DNA from: Bryopsis sp. KO-2023
Lineage: Eukaryota; Chlorophyta; Ulvophyceae; Bryopsidales; Bryopsidaceae
Length of the DNA stretch: 64,000 bases
Assembly (NCBI GenBank): GCA_030272585.1
Contig: BSYQ01000006.1
Location: forward strand, 4,613,001-4,677,000
Direction of reading: 5' to 3'
The number at the start of each line of letters is the position of its first letter. The stretch's first letter is position 1. This document shows positions 39,190-48,803 of the stretch, in pieces. The notes under the pieces are model-generated. The model ran no database searches. It had not been told where the DNA came from and worked only from the letters and a program-made list of their open reading frames with translations. Both the position numbers and the translations under genes were made by a program.

Positions 39190-41150
39190 GGGAGTGGGTC
39201 GGTCCAGAAAAACGAAATAAAAGGAAAAGGAAAAGGAGGAGACGTGGCAAACGTGGGGGACGGAAAGAGCAATGGCGTCGATCAGGGAGGCGGATCAAGG
39301 AGCAAGAATGGAGAATGCAACGCCAAACACAAGAGGTAGAAAGGGCCAGAAGTCTGTGGCCAGACTCATGGGCCATGCAGTGTTTGAACCATAGTAAAAC
39401 AGTGGAAGCAGAAATTCTGGTGAGACAAGAGATAAAAGGAGAAGAAGAAAAGAAAAGAAGGGAAAATTCAAGGGAAGGGGAAGCAGCTGAAAAAGAATTG
39501 GGAAGAGAAAAGAAAGAAAAAGGAAGAAGAAAAGAAAAGTTTGGGTTGAAAGAAATGGGACAGACAGCAGTTCAGCTGCAGGAAAACCAGATTTGGGCAG
39601 GGGTGGTTCCCCTTGGGACTTCTGATGTAGAAAATAAAACGTTTGCCACAGAAAAGGAAAGAGAAGAGAGAAAGGTGTCACTTAGAGGAAAATTGGAAGA
39701 ACTGAAAATTAGTCCCCATCTTACCCCCCACCAAAGAAAAGAGCTGCTGGATCTTCTGCAGCAGTACCCCGATGCCTGTGCTTGGTCCTCGGATCAAGTC
39801 GGGCAAACCAACATCTTATACCACGAGATCCCCACCGGAGATCATCCCCCCATCAGGCAGAATCCCTACCGGTTCAGCTTTGCGGAGAACCAGGTAGTAA
39901 AATCGGAGGTGGCGAGGATGCTCCTGGATGGAGTGGTGCGGAAGTCAAAGTCCCCGTGGGCCTCACCGATCGTCTTGGTCCCAAAGCCAGATGGGTCGGT
40001 GCGGTTCTGCGTTGATTACCGCAAGCTTAACAAGGTGACCCGAGATAGCTTTCCCCTCCCGAGGATTGAGGACGCGATCAACCAGTTTTCGGAGGCCAAA
40101 TTCTTTACCGCTCTGGATTTGAGGTCAGGGTATTGGCAGGTCAGGATGAGCACCGCCTCCGCGGAGAAAACGGCTTTCATTACTCAGGAGGGGCTGTATG
40201 AGTTCGTAGTGATGCCCTTCGGGCTCAGTAACGCCCCAGCGACCTTCCAGAGGATGATGAACGAGGTGCTAGGACCCATGCTGTGGAAGGGGGTGATCGT
40301 ATACCTGGATGATATCATCATCTATGCGGAGACCTGGGAAAAGCATCAGGAGATCCTGGCAGAGGTGCTGCAGCGGTTGAAGGAGGCCAACCTGAGGATC
40401 AGCCCAAGGAAATCGGACTTCGGGTTTGAGGAGCTGCTATACTTGGGCCACATTGTGGGCAAGGGGGAAATAAAAATGAATCCAAAAAAGGTGGCGACAG
40501 TGGAGATGCAAGTGCCACCAGTGGATGTGGCCGGACTTCGTTCATTCCTTGGCCTAACTTCTTACTACAGGAGATTTGTGCGCGACTACGCGAAGATCGC
40601 TGCACCCCTGACAGAATTGTTGAAGAAGGATGTGCCATTTGAATGGAGGGAACGCCACCAACAAGCATTTGAGAGGCTGAAGAAAAGCATTACCGATCAA
40701 CCAGTCCTGGCTCCACCACAGCCACACCTACCATACATTCTGCAAACAGACTGGAGCAGCCAGGCTGTGGGGGCAGTACTCTGTCAAAAGGATGAGCAAG
40801 GGAGAGAGCATGTGGTGGCTTATGCCAGCAAAAGGCTCAATCCTGCTGAGAGGAATTATTCTGCAGTGGAAGGGGAGTGCCTAGCAGTGGTGTGGGCTTG
40901 CACCTTATTTCGGCCATACATCTACGGAACGGAATTTGTGCTGCAGACTGATCAAAGAGCCTTACAATGGTTGATGACGGGTACCAAACTGACGGGGAAA
41001 CTGATGAGGTGGGCACTCCGCCTACAAGAGTTTGATTTCACGATTGAGTTCCGCGCTGGGAAGAGTAACGCAAATGCGGATGCACTGACAAGGCTTCCAG
41101 TTCCGCTGGACCATCCAATAGTCAGTGGTTCCACAGCGCTTCGTCCATGA
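39138..41150 (+). CDS. pol: Element F RT-RNase H ORF
   Basis: The -1 frame relative to F gag starts at the slip site. A basic linker is followed by RT (VDYRKLNKVT, DLRSGYWQV, VYLDD) and RNase H (TDWSSQAVG, VEGECLAVVW, NADALTRLP), ending STALRP and TGA as in B. Compared with B it lacks one Thr codon after LNKVT. Nucleotide identity to B is very high over RT, far above that of gag. Confidence 0.9.
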   Translation: MSGPATDVLLRRHLKGWREWVGPEKRNKRKRKRRRRGKRGGRKEQWRRSGRRIKEQEWRMQRQTQEVERARSLWPDSWAMQCLNHSKTVEAEILVRQEIKGEEEKKRRENSREGEAAEKELGREKKEKGRRKEKFGLKEMGQTAVQLQENQIWAGVVPLGTSDVENKTFATEKEREERKVSLRGKLEELKISPHLTPHQRKELLDLLQQYPDACAWSSDQVGQTNILYHEIPTGDHPPIRQNPYRFSFAENQVVKSEVARMLLDGVVRKSKSPWASPIVLVPKPDGSVRFCVDYRKLNKVTRDSFPLPRIEDAINQFSEAKFFTALDLRSGYWQVRMSTASAEKTAFITQEGLYEFVVMPFGLSNAPATFQRMMNEVLGPMLWKGVIVYLDDIIIYAETWEKHQEILAEVLQRLKEANLRISPRKSDFGFEELLYLGHIVGKGEIKMNPKKVATVEMQVPPVDVAGLRSFLGLTSYYRRFVRDYAKIAAPLTELLKKDVPFEWRERHQQAFERLKKSITDQPVLAPPQPHLPYILQTDWSSQAVGAVLCQKDEQGREHVVAYASKRLNPAERNYSAVEGECLAVVWACTLFRPYIYGTEFVLQTDQRALQWLMTGTKLTGKLMRWALRLQEFDFTIEFRAGKSNANADALTRLPVPLDHPIVSGSTALRP

Positions 41151-41157
41151 TTTACTA

Positions 41158-41880
41158 TGGAACCCCAGATCAGAGCTGACAAGGTGCAACCATTGTTGTC
41201 CCAATGGAAGTACTCAACAGTGGTAGGGGACACTTGAATTTTGTGAGGTTTTTGCATATTTCTTGCCTACCATTGTTGTTGCAAAAGATCAAGGGGGAAA
41301 AAGTGGATCAATGGATGGATAAGGATCAAATGAAATATTTGGAAAGAAAGGATTTGCCTGCTGGGAGACAAGCTGAGGCAAAAGTGCACAGAAGAAGTCG
41401 ACGATATTGAAGGGTAGCAGGAGATGCTCACCCACTCAAGTACTTGAGCAGAGAAAGAGAATGGCGACAGGTGCCAAATGAGGAACACGATAGTCTGTGG
41501 TTCGAGATATCCACAGACAGAATGCGCACATCGGCGGGAGAGGATTAAGCCAGAAGAGTGCAGCAGCTGCACAGCAGCAAGAGTTATATATAAAAAGAGG
41601 AAGAGCAAGTGTGGCAGACGTGCCATAACTGCAGAGAGAGTTAAAAAAGCGCCTAAGGAACTATATCCGCTACGGCAGCATGAGAGAGAGAAAGCGCCTA
41701 AGGGACTTCATCCACTACGGCAGCATATACCGTTGAGAGCTTGGGAGAAAACAGAACAGCGGAAAAAGGGGAAAGAAATGACGTGGCAGAACTTCTACAG
41801 AAGCCGGGCGTTCAACTAAGGAAAGGACGACCATACCATTCGGAGACCGATTGACTAGTGGTACGGATGGATCGCGAAAT
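41158..41880 (+). pseudogene. Degenerate integrase of element F
   Basis: Scattered frames match the B integrase: the N-terminal zinc region (AHRR.., CSSC), PLRQHIPLRAWE, and a short piece around the AELLQ..RKGRPYH region. Stops and frameshifts are frequent. The segment encoding the first two catalytic Asp residues is deleted between RAWE and the third-motif region. F therefore cannot make integrase. Confidence 0.8.
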
Positions 41881-42609
41881 ACAATATGGTATTTTCTGGT
41901 TTTGTTTTGTTTTGTATTGTTGTTTTGTTTGGTATTGCTGTATTTCTGCAGCAGCAGTGGGTGGGTTTTTATTTTGTTTTTGGTTCTATTTTGTTCTTGG
42001 GTACTATTTCTGCAGGAATAGTATTCAGTCAGTCGATAAAGAAAAGAACTTTCCGTTTGATACTTTTTGAGCTCAATAGAGACCTGGGGAAGAAAAGGGG
42101 GGTAAACAAGGGACAAACAAGGACAAACTGGTCACTTTGACCTATAGGGGTGAAAGAACAGCTGTTAGCTATGAGGAAAAAAAAAGGGGGGGGGAACTGA
42201 TTGAAGTGCAGCACCACTGGTTTACATTCGAGTGCTCTTTGAACAGTCCTGCTGGGTTTAAAGAACAGCTGATGGCTGTGATTAAAAAGAAAAAAAAGGG
42301 GGGACCTGTTTGAGGAACAACATTGTTAGTTTACATTTTGATGTCCTTGAATAGTTTTGCTGTGGAAATTAAAAATAAAATGGATCTGCAGTAACAATGG
42401 GCACTTGTTTTGTGTTTCTGAGCACTACGTCTACAGACATAGTAGCCAGTCAGGCAGTTAAGAGAAAGATTTTCTTGTTGATACTTTTTGGAAAAGTTCT
42501 AGGAACAACTAGCTAACAACTAAAGACCAGGGACAGAAGAAGTTCAGTGGGGGAGGTTGAGTTTAACTTTTGGGGACAAAAGTCAAGGGAGGAGGGGAGT
42601 GGTTACAGC
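41881..42609 (+). other. F 3' untranslated region with polypurine tract
   Basis: A T/G-rich stretch (TTTTG repeats around 41900-42000) is followed by A/G-rich sequence and no ORF of note. A purine tract (AAGGGAGGAGGGGAG, about 42585-42599) is followed by GGTTACAGC just before the LTR. GGTTACAGCTGTAACC (42601-42616) is a perfect 16-bp palindrome across the LTR boundary. Confidence 0.6.
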
Positions 42610-43219
42610 TGTAACCCCAAACCACGTCGCCTCGACCAATTTTGTCACCTCCAGGGCTAGAGTGATATCAGGGGAGGGAATGCTGCTTGAGGCAGTCCCA
42701 GACGGATTACGTAGGGCTAGCAGTCACCCCGGGACAGTTCTGCCATAGCAGTTCCGCCACAGTTTAGAAGTAGCAGTTCAGCTACATAAATGCCTAGGTT
42801 GGACGTTCCTAGGGGTTGGTGCTGAGGGAAGGGATTGAGAGTGGTTAGGAAGATCAACTAGGCTTGATGGGTTAGGAAGTCTCCATCAGTAGGTGGGATC
42901 CTAGGTGATCAGTGGGACCAAGGTGAGTCAGGCTGCAGCCTATTTAAACGGCTGATCTTAGGGTATTGTACTTCTTCTTGGTGCGGATCTTCTGGGTTAG
43001 GTTCTTGTGTTTTGTTCGAGTTTGGACCTTGTGATTGTGTAAGAGAGCTTTTGAGAAGAGTCCCGAGTGGAAGAGTGCCCTACAAGGCTGTGTGATCAAG
43101 TTAAAGAGGGGCTGTCCCCACTTCGGCCGTTCCAGTTCTGCAGAAACTCCACCACAACCGTTCAGTCAGGCTGCAGGGGTGACCCCAGCGGTCAGGACGA
43201 CCCAATTTGTGTGGTTACA
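42610..43219 (+). repeat. Element F 3' LTR (610 bp)
   Basis: By eye this is identical to the 5' LTR except for the terminal 20 or so bases: it reads CCCAATTTGTG and then TGGTTACA, where the 5' copy reads GCCATTTGT and runs into the PBS. It is followed by CACACG, the target-site duplication. Confidence 0.9.
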
Positions 43220-43318
43220 CACACGAACCCCGAAAAAGTAGCGTGGAACACCGTTACCGTTCGGACTTCGTGATTTGCCACAGTTGCTGCCGTGATCAAA
43301 GGAGGAGGTCAAAGGAGA

Positions 43319-46300
43319 ATGGATCCATGGGCGGATGCGGAACTGATGGAATTCTTGAAAACAACGGCATTACCCGCTGAGAAACAAGCAAAAGCGAGGG
43401 TGCGAAAAAGGGGTCAGAGATATCGATGGGTGGGAGGAGATCTACACCCACTCAAGTGCTTGAGTAAACAAGGAGAATGGCTAGAGGTGCCAAAAGAGGA
43501 GCAAAGGCCAACTGTGGTCCGAAAAGTCCACAGAGAAAATGCGCACATCGGCGGCAGAGGATTGTGCCAGAAAGTGCAGCAGAGATACTGGTGGCCATAT
43601 ATAAGGAAAGAGGTAGAACAAGTGTGGCAGACGTGCCACAGCTGCAGAAGAAGTCAGAAAGCGCCTAAGGAACGACACCCATTAAGGCAGCATATACCGT
43701 TAAGAGCCTGGGAGAGACTGGGTATGGACTTGATCACCCTGCCCACCACTGGAACGGGGGAAAAATATGTGATAGTCATGGTAGACTACTTCACCAAGTG
43801 GACGATCGCCGGGGCATTAACGAGTAAGAGGAGTTCTGCGGTGGCGGCGTGGCTGAAAGCCTCGGTGTTCCATCCATATGGACCGCCCGCCTCCATCATC
43901 ACAGACAACGGGAGTGAATTCGAAGGAGAGGTGGCAGAACTTCTACAGCAGTGGGGAGTCCAGCTGAGGAAAGGACGCCCATACCACCCGGAGACCAATG
44001 GGCTGGTCGAAAGAATGAACCGGGAGATACAACAACTGTTGCGGAGGGAGTGTGGCGGCGGGATCACGCCCCAATGGCCGGAGAAACTGCAGGAGGTGAT
44101 TTATGCTATCAACACCAGGGAACACACCTCCACCGGACTCAGCCCCGCCAAGGCATTGTTTTTCCGGGAGTTTTCCACCAAAACCAAACGAAATGAACGC
44201 TTAGCAGAATTGCGAGGGGAGTTACGCCGGGCAGATGCAGTGGAGCTGCAGCGCCAGGTCACCCTGAGGTTTATGAATGAGGAGAGGAAAGCTCAGGAGG
44301 GGAGTCTTGCCAGAGCCTTGCAGAAAGCAAGGGTCAAACAGCAGCTGGGGCACCTCTGGGAGACGATCAGGCGGGGTAAAGCTCCAGCAGAACTGAAAGT
44401 AGGGGACATGGTGATGTTGTGCTCAACTCGGTTCCCCTACCACCCCAAGGAGATGGAATTCAATCAGGGGCCATGGATGGTCCAGGAATTACGTGGGGAT
44501 TTGGTAAAGGTGGGTCAGACCCCAAGGGATGCATGGACTGTGGACAGGGTACAGTGTCGCCTCATTGAGAGGACGGACGTGGAGGAGTCTCGTGGCGGAA
44601 GTGCAGAAAAACCCGACAGCGGCGGCGAATTGTTAGACGAATTTGCACTTTTCGAGAGCCCAGCGACCATGTTCCGATTCGTATGTTTCCTGGCCATCAT
44701 ATGCGGCGTGTTGAGTAGTGGCGGAGGCGGAGTAGGGCCAATCGGTGGCGCACGTGAGGGTGGCGGCGATCAGCCAGAGCGAGGGGGCAGTGGATCATCG
44801 CAAAGGGGTGGCGGAAATCAACCAGGGCAAGGAAATGACGACACACCCATGGCTGAATCCGGCAGCCTCGATACAGCAGATTTGGAGGCGGAATATGGAT
44901 TGCAGGAGGAGGAGACAGTGGAGGAGTTGGTCAGCGAGCCCATGGTGGAGATCGCCTTTCCAGCAGCCGGGCCATCACAACCTCCACCAGTAGAACTCCC
45001 GGCCACCTTCCGAAATCTGCCGGTGGAGCTGCAAATTGATGCAGTGGCCGCGTACTTTGCGGCGATCCTTGCGAGCCATATGACCCAGCCGGAAACCCAG
45101 AATGTTGCCACCCAAACCGACGAAGAAGAGCAGCGGGATCAGGGGTCGCAGGCTACCTGCGACATGGTGCCGTGGAATCAATGGGAGCAACAACGGAGGC
45201 GGATGAAGAAGATGGCGGACCTCTTGGATCGCCAGAAGGATCGGATCGCGGAACTGACGGGGAAGGAAAAAGGATCGCTACACCCCCGGAGCAGCCACCC
45301 ACGAAAGAAAACGGTGAAAAGCCTCAAGGCTGGGGACATCGGGGAAGGAGGAAAGCCACCTCCTCAGTTGGGTCCAGAAGACTTGGAGGAAGCTACAGCA
45401 ACATTAACAGGAGAACAGCCACTCCATCAGCCTGGACAAGGAGGTCTGGAGGGATCAACAGCAGCAACAGCAGCCACAGCAGCAACAGCAGCCACAGCAG
45501 CAACAGCAGCCACAGGAGGGGGGCAGCATGAGGAAACCACAGTGGGGGAAGGCTCAGGATTGGTTGGGAGTGAAGCAGGGACTGGGGAGAAAGTGGGGGA
45601 GGAGCAGCCAACAACACCAGAGGATGAACCCCCAGCTCCAGCTGATGTGATCCCAGGAAGCCCACCACATCCACAGCCACTGTCGGCTCAGGAATGGGCG
45701 GAGGTGCAGAGGGAGGAAAGAGATCGATCGTTGGCGGGACACCAGCCGCTGCCTGGGATGCATTACCGGAGAGGATGGGAGGAGAGGGTGTCACAGCCTC
45801 GTGTGGAGGAACCTGATCCAGTTCCGTTTGCCCACCAAGCGGAGCAAGCAGGACCCCAGGATCCACCAGCTGAACTCCCAACGACGGAGGAAGTGCCTCC
45901 AGCCTCCCAACTCGTCTTGCTGCCACCAGGGCCAATCAGACCACCAGCTCCACCCATGGCGGGACCTCGGCCACCACGCCCCTTCCAGATGTTCCAGAAT
46001 GTCCAAGCCCCATTCGCGTTCGGAGCAGGAACTCCCACAGGAACTACCCCGGGATTAAGCCAAAGCGGGACTCCAGCATCGAAGGGAGGAGCGCCAAGGA
46101 AGGGCCCAACCACTAGACTCGCCTCAGGAAAAGGGAAGCTCAAGAAGGTCGTCTTGGATTTTTCAGGAACGGATACGGAGACTGGCGAGGACGAAGGGCC
46201 CCCAGACGGAACAGCACCGGGTGATGGAAAGGGACAGCACGGCCAGAGCAGCGGCGGCGGCACCCCAGGGATGGGTACGCGTTGCAGCCGTTGTTCAAAA

Positions 46301-46828
46301 CCGCCCGGCTCCAACGCGTACATCCCAACCGCCTGTAAGTTTGCTAACACACCCGGGCACCACCGACACTGCTCGCGAGACCGCTTTGGAAAATCCTGGA
46401 AAGCGTGTGCCAAGGATGTGTTGGCCATCCTCGTGGCCTTGCGGCGCCCCGACCTCTTCTGCCGCGGACGCGAACTCACGCTGGGGGACATCCCGGCGGC
46501 GGACCTTTCATGGATCCCGGAGTATCGCCCTGGCATCACCGCCGACGAGGTCTTCCAAAATCGCTGCTGGCGATGCGAAGCGGAAGCCAGAAACTTCCCA
46601 ACGACGGCATACTGGCGCACGCTGACGGCGGAGATGTGGGGGCGATACCCCGAGCTCCGTCGGCCGTTCCCTGACGAGATCCCCCTGGAGAGAGGCAGCG
46701 CAGCCAAGCGGCCCCGAGAAGACGAAGGTCCAGACGATCCAGCAGCAGGAGGAGAGCCGCCGGAGCACTGTCGCGGAGGTCAGGGAGGACCGCCACCACC
46801 ACCACCACCGCCGCCGCCGACAGCATAA
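43319..46828 (+). CDS. Element B integrase fused to a C-terminal Cys/His-cluster region
   Basis: The ORF is open from 43292 (GTG); I choose the ATG at 43319. It has an N-terminal HHCC domain (VHRENAH, CHSC) and an integrase core with D in GMDLITLP, D in TDNGSEF and E in NGLVERMNRE, 34 residues after the second D. A C-terminal SH3-like region (KVGDMVML, GPWMVQEL) ends near residue 420. More than 700 extra residues follow: Gly/Ser-rich, Glu/Pro-rich, Ala-Thr repeats, a Pro/Phe-rich part, then C989-x2-C992, C1006, H1015-x2-C1018 and C1083-x2-C1086, ending in poly-Pro. No chromodomain is present. The cluster resembles in order and span the third-ORF cluster of A and E. The frame matches RT/RNase H but three in-frame stops separate them. 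Confidence 0.85.
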   Translation: MDPWADAELMEFLKTTALPAEKQAKARVRKRGQRYRWVGGDLHPLKCLSKQGEWLEVPKEEQRPTVVRKVHRENAHIGGRGLCQKVQQRYWWPYIRKEVEQVWQTCHSCRRSQKAPKERHPLRQHIPLRAWERLGMDLITLPTTGTGEKYVIVMVDYFTKWTIAGALTSKRSSAVAAWLKASVFHPYGPPASIITDNGSEFEGEVAELLQQWGVQLRKGRPYHPETNGLVERMNREIQQLLRRECGGGITPQWPEKLQEVIYAINTREHTSTGLSPAKALFFREFSTKTKRNERLAELRGELRRADAVELQRQVTLRFMNEERKAQEGSLARALQKARVKQQLGHLWETIRRGKAPAELKVGDMVMLCSTRFPYHPKEMEFNQGPWMVQELRGDLVKVGQTPRDAWTVDRVQCRLIERTDVEESRGGSAEKPDSGGELLDEFALFESPATMFRFVCFLAIICGVLSSGGGGVGPIGGAREGGGDQPERGGSGSSQRGGGNQPGQGNDDTPMAESGSLDTADLEAEYGLQEEETVEELVSEPMVEIAFPAAGPSQPPPVELPATFRNLPVELQIDAVAAYFAAILASHMTQPETQNVATQTDEEEQRDQGSQATCDMVPWNQWEQQRRRMKKMADLLDRQKDRIAELTGKEKGSLHPRSSHPRKKTVKSLKAGDIGEGGKPPPQLGPEDLEEATATLTGEQPLHQPGQGGLEGSTAATAATAATAATAATAATGGGQHEETTVGEGSGLVGSEAGTGEKVGEEQPTTPEDEPPAPADVIPGSPPHPQPLSAQEWAEVQREERDRSLAGHQPLPGMHYRRGWEERVSQPRVEEPDPVPFAHQAEQAGPQDPPAELPTTEEVPPASQLVLLPPGPIRPPAPPMAGPRPPRPFQMFQNVQAPFAFGAGTPTGTTPGLSQSGTPASKGGAPRKGPTTRLASGKGKLKKVVLDFSGTDTETGEDEGPPDGTAPGDGKGQHGQSSGGGTPGMGTRCSRCSKPPGSNAYIPTACKFANTPGHHRHCSRDRFGKSWKACAKDVLAILVALRRPDLFCRGRELTLGDIPAADLSWIPEYRPGITADEVFQNRCWRCEAEARNFPTTAYWRTLTAEMWGRYPELRRPFPDEIPLERGSAAKRPREDEGPDDPAAGGEPPEHCRGGQGGPPPPPPPPPPTA

Positions 46829-47453
46829 AATGGGGGTATGTTTAAAAAAAAAAAAAAAAAAAAAAAAGAAAAAGGAAGGAAAATGGGGGAGGGGTGACTG
46901 TTTGTTTTTGTTTTTATTGTTTTTATTTGTTTTTGTTTTATTGGTTTTCATGAGAATGGCTATGGAGACAGCCTTCTCAAAGAAAAGTAGTAGCTGAACT
47001 GGGTTGGATCAGTAAGAATGGAAAAGAAAAGGAAGTGAGAAAGAGAGAGTAAGAGTTCAGAGTTCAGGGCTCTCTTTTTGATGACTTTTTGTTTTTGCTT
47101 TTATTGTTTTTGTTTTTGTTTTATTGGTTTTCATGCGAATGGCTATAGAGACAGCCTTCTCAAAGAAAAGTAGTAGCTGAACTGGATTGGACCAGTAAGA
47201 ATGGAAAAGAAAAGGAAGTGAGGAAGAGAGAGTAAGAGTTCAGAGTTCAGGGTTCTTTCTTAAATCTTTTTGATACATGATTTCAAGTTGCTATGAGGGT
47301 TAGAGAACAGACTGTCTGCTGCTGAAGTGGGCAGGCAGTAAAACACTGTGGCAGGAGTGGGTGTCTGATGGGTTAGGTATCTTTTTGGGGGAAGGCATGA
47401 AAAAGGGGGGGGGGGGGGAATAAACAAACAGAAACCTCTGGTTATTGGACCTG

Positions 47454-47496
<43 letters not shown>

Positions 47497-47911
47497 CAAG
47501 CCTACTGGTTGAGAAGGCAGGTTGCTCAGTATTTCTAGGGATGAAGTGAACAAGCTGACAGAACAGCTGTGGATTGTGTTGTGCTTGTGTTATCAAGGTT
47601 AACAGACATTTTTCCTGTTGTGTAGAAAGTGATAATTGAAAAAAAAAAAAGAAAAAAAAAAAAAAAAACTTTTATTTTGGATCCCAACATACTGACACTT
47701 AGCACTTGTTCTGTAGTACTGGGGACACTGCATCTGTGGACTTAGTGGTTGAATAGGCAGTTAGGTCTTTCTATTCACCACTTCTCCAACAGTTCTGACC
47801 CCAGTTATCTTGAAAATGGAAGTCTAGACACAGAAACAGTTCAGAAAAGAGGGGAGGGGATGTTAAAACTTTTGGGGACAAAAGTTCAGGGAGGAAGGGA
47901 GTGGTTACAGC
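46829..47911 (+). other. B 3' region: duplicated segment, poly-A runs, polypurine tract
   Basis: No ORF of note. It contains two imperfect copies of a segment of about 170 bp (from GTTTTTGTTTT..ATTGGTTTTCATG through AGAGTTCAGGG, about 46900-47075 and 47090-47252). Long A runs lie near 46841-46867, 47454-47491 and 47638-47667. A purine tract (CAGGGAGGAAGGGAG) precedes GGTTACAG. GGTTACAGCTGTAACC (47903-47918) spans the LTR border as in F. Confidence 0.6.
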
Positions 47912-48449
47912 TGTAACCCCAAACCACGTCGCCTCCACCGATTTCGTCACACTGGCCAAGGCCAGAGTGCTATCGGGTAGAGGAGGGGTAGTTAGGACAG
48001 TCCAGCCACAGTCTGGAAGTAGCAGTCCAGCTGCGGAAATGACTAGGTTGGACGGTCCTAGGGGTAGAGACTAAGGGAAGGGATTGAGGGAGGTTAGGAA
48101 GATCAGCTAGGCTTGATAGGTTAGGTAGTCCCCATCAGTAGGTGGGATCCTAGGTGATCAGTGGGACTAGGGTGAGTCAGGCGGCAGCCTATTTAATGGC
48201 TGATCTTAGGTTATTGGACATTCTGGGTGAGGCTTTTGTGTTTATTCGGGTTTGGACCCTTTATTGATTGTTGTAAGGAAGCTTGTGTGAAGAGTCCTGA
48301 GTAAGGTGCCTTGCAAAGGCCGTGTGATCAAGTTCAAGAGGGGCTGTCCCCACTTCCGCCGTTCCCGTTCTGCAGAAACGCCATCACAACCGTTAAGTAC
48401 GGCTGCAGGGGTGACCCCAGCGGTCAAGGTTACCCTATTTGTGGTTACA
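47912..48449 (+). repeat. Element B 3' LTR (538 bp)
   Basis: By eye this is identical to the 5' LTR through TATTTGT, then ends GGTTACA, inverse to the TGTAACC start. ACCAAT follows as the target-site duplication (48450-48455). Confidence 0.92.
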
Positions 48450-48803
48450 ACCAATAAACCCTGCCAGTTCATATCCTCTATATGCTGCTGTAGCCTGAGC
48501 TACTGCAGTCTGAACTGGTTCCTTTCCCTCAACATTTCCTTCCACTCTAGTGGGTAAACTCACAGTGGCCTCTGTTTGTTTATCCACTCTCTTTTGAGAC
48601 TGCTTTTTCTTTTGAATTAACACTCCTGGAGTGACCCCATCCAGTGTGTTTGCTTCCTGTTCTGTTGCAATAGGGGCTGCAACCACAGGTGTCTCTTGAA
48701 CACCATCATTTAGTGAGGCTGGTGTTTTTGTAGTGGGTTCTTTCATTTCAATATCATCTGGAGGCTTAGCTGACCCAACACTAGCCTCCTCTTTTAGTTT
48801 CCC
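48450..48803 (-). CDS. pol: Element D pol, N-terminal part
   Basis: This is the beginning of D pol in the -1 frame from the slip site to the B insertion: a polar linker (Lys/Glu/Thr-rich) of about 110 residues reaching the sequence just before the protease active site (RGYELAGFIG). It continues in frame at 10647. RGYE occurs at the same place in A (MGYE) and C/E (RGYE), which confirms the alignment. Confidence 0.88.
48760..48803 (-). promoter_or_regulatory. -1 frameshift signal of element D (GGGAAAC plus stem)
   Basis: On the minus strand AAG GGA AAC TAA contains G GGA AAC (48803-48797), a canonical X XXY YYZ heptamer, directly before the gag stop. After 7 nt, GGAGGCT (48789-48783) pairs exactly with AGCCTCC (48766-48760). 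The -1 frame is open into pol. Confidence 0.78.

Larger units (their letters stand above)
18593..43219 (+). mobile_element. Element F: B-related retrotransposon with degenerate integrase, carrying nested C/E
   Basis: Its parts are 5' LTR 18593-19193, PBS 19194-19205, 5' gag-side remnant 19206-19616, insertion C/E, gag-PR 35689-39141, RT/RNase H 39138-41150, integrase remnant 41158-41880, A/T-rich 3' region and 3' LTR 42610-43219. It is flanked by the 6-bp duplication CACACG (18587-18592, 43220-43225) within B. The LTR pair is identical by eye except at the extreme U5 end. It lacks two of the integrase catalytic positions, so its recent insertion needed enzyme in trans. Confidence 0.9.
10648..48449 (+). 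mobile_element. Element B: Ty3/gypsy-type retrotransposon with separate integrase-zinc ORF, carrying nested F
   Basis: Its parts are 5' LTR 10648-11178, PBS 11179-11190, gag-PR 11214-16487, RT/RNase H 16484-18499, an interruption by F (18593-43219 plus duplication), integrase with C-terminal zinc-like region 43319-46828, a long A/T-rich 3' region and 3' LTR 47912-48449. By eye the two LTRs are identical over their shared length, so the insertion is young. B has no chromodomain and keeps protease in ORF1, unlike the A, C/E and D elements. Confidence 0.92.

Noticed and set aside
46841..47667. Poly-A runs as tails of LINE or processed pseudogene insertions
   Set aside because: There is no adjacent non-LTR coding sequence or duplication flanking the runs; they lie inside the 3' region of B.
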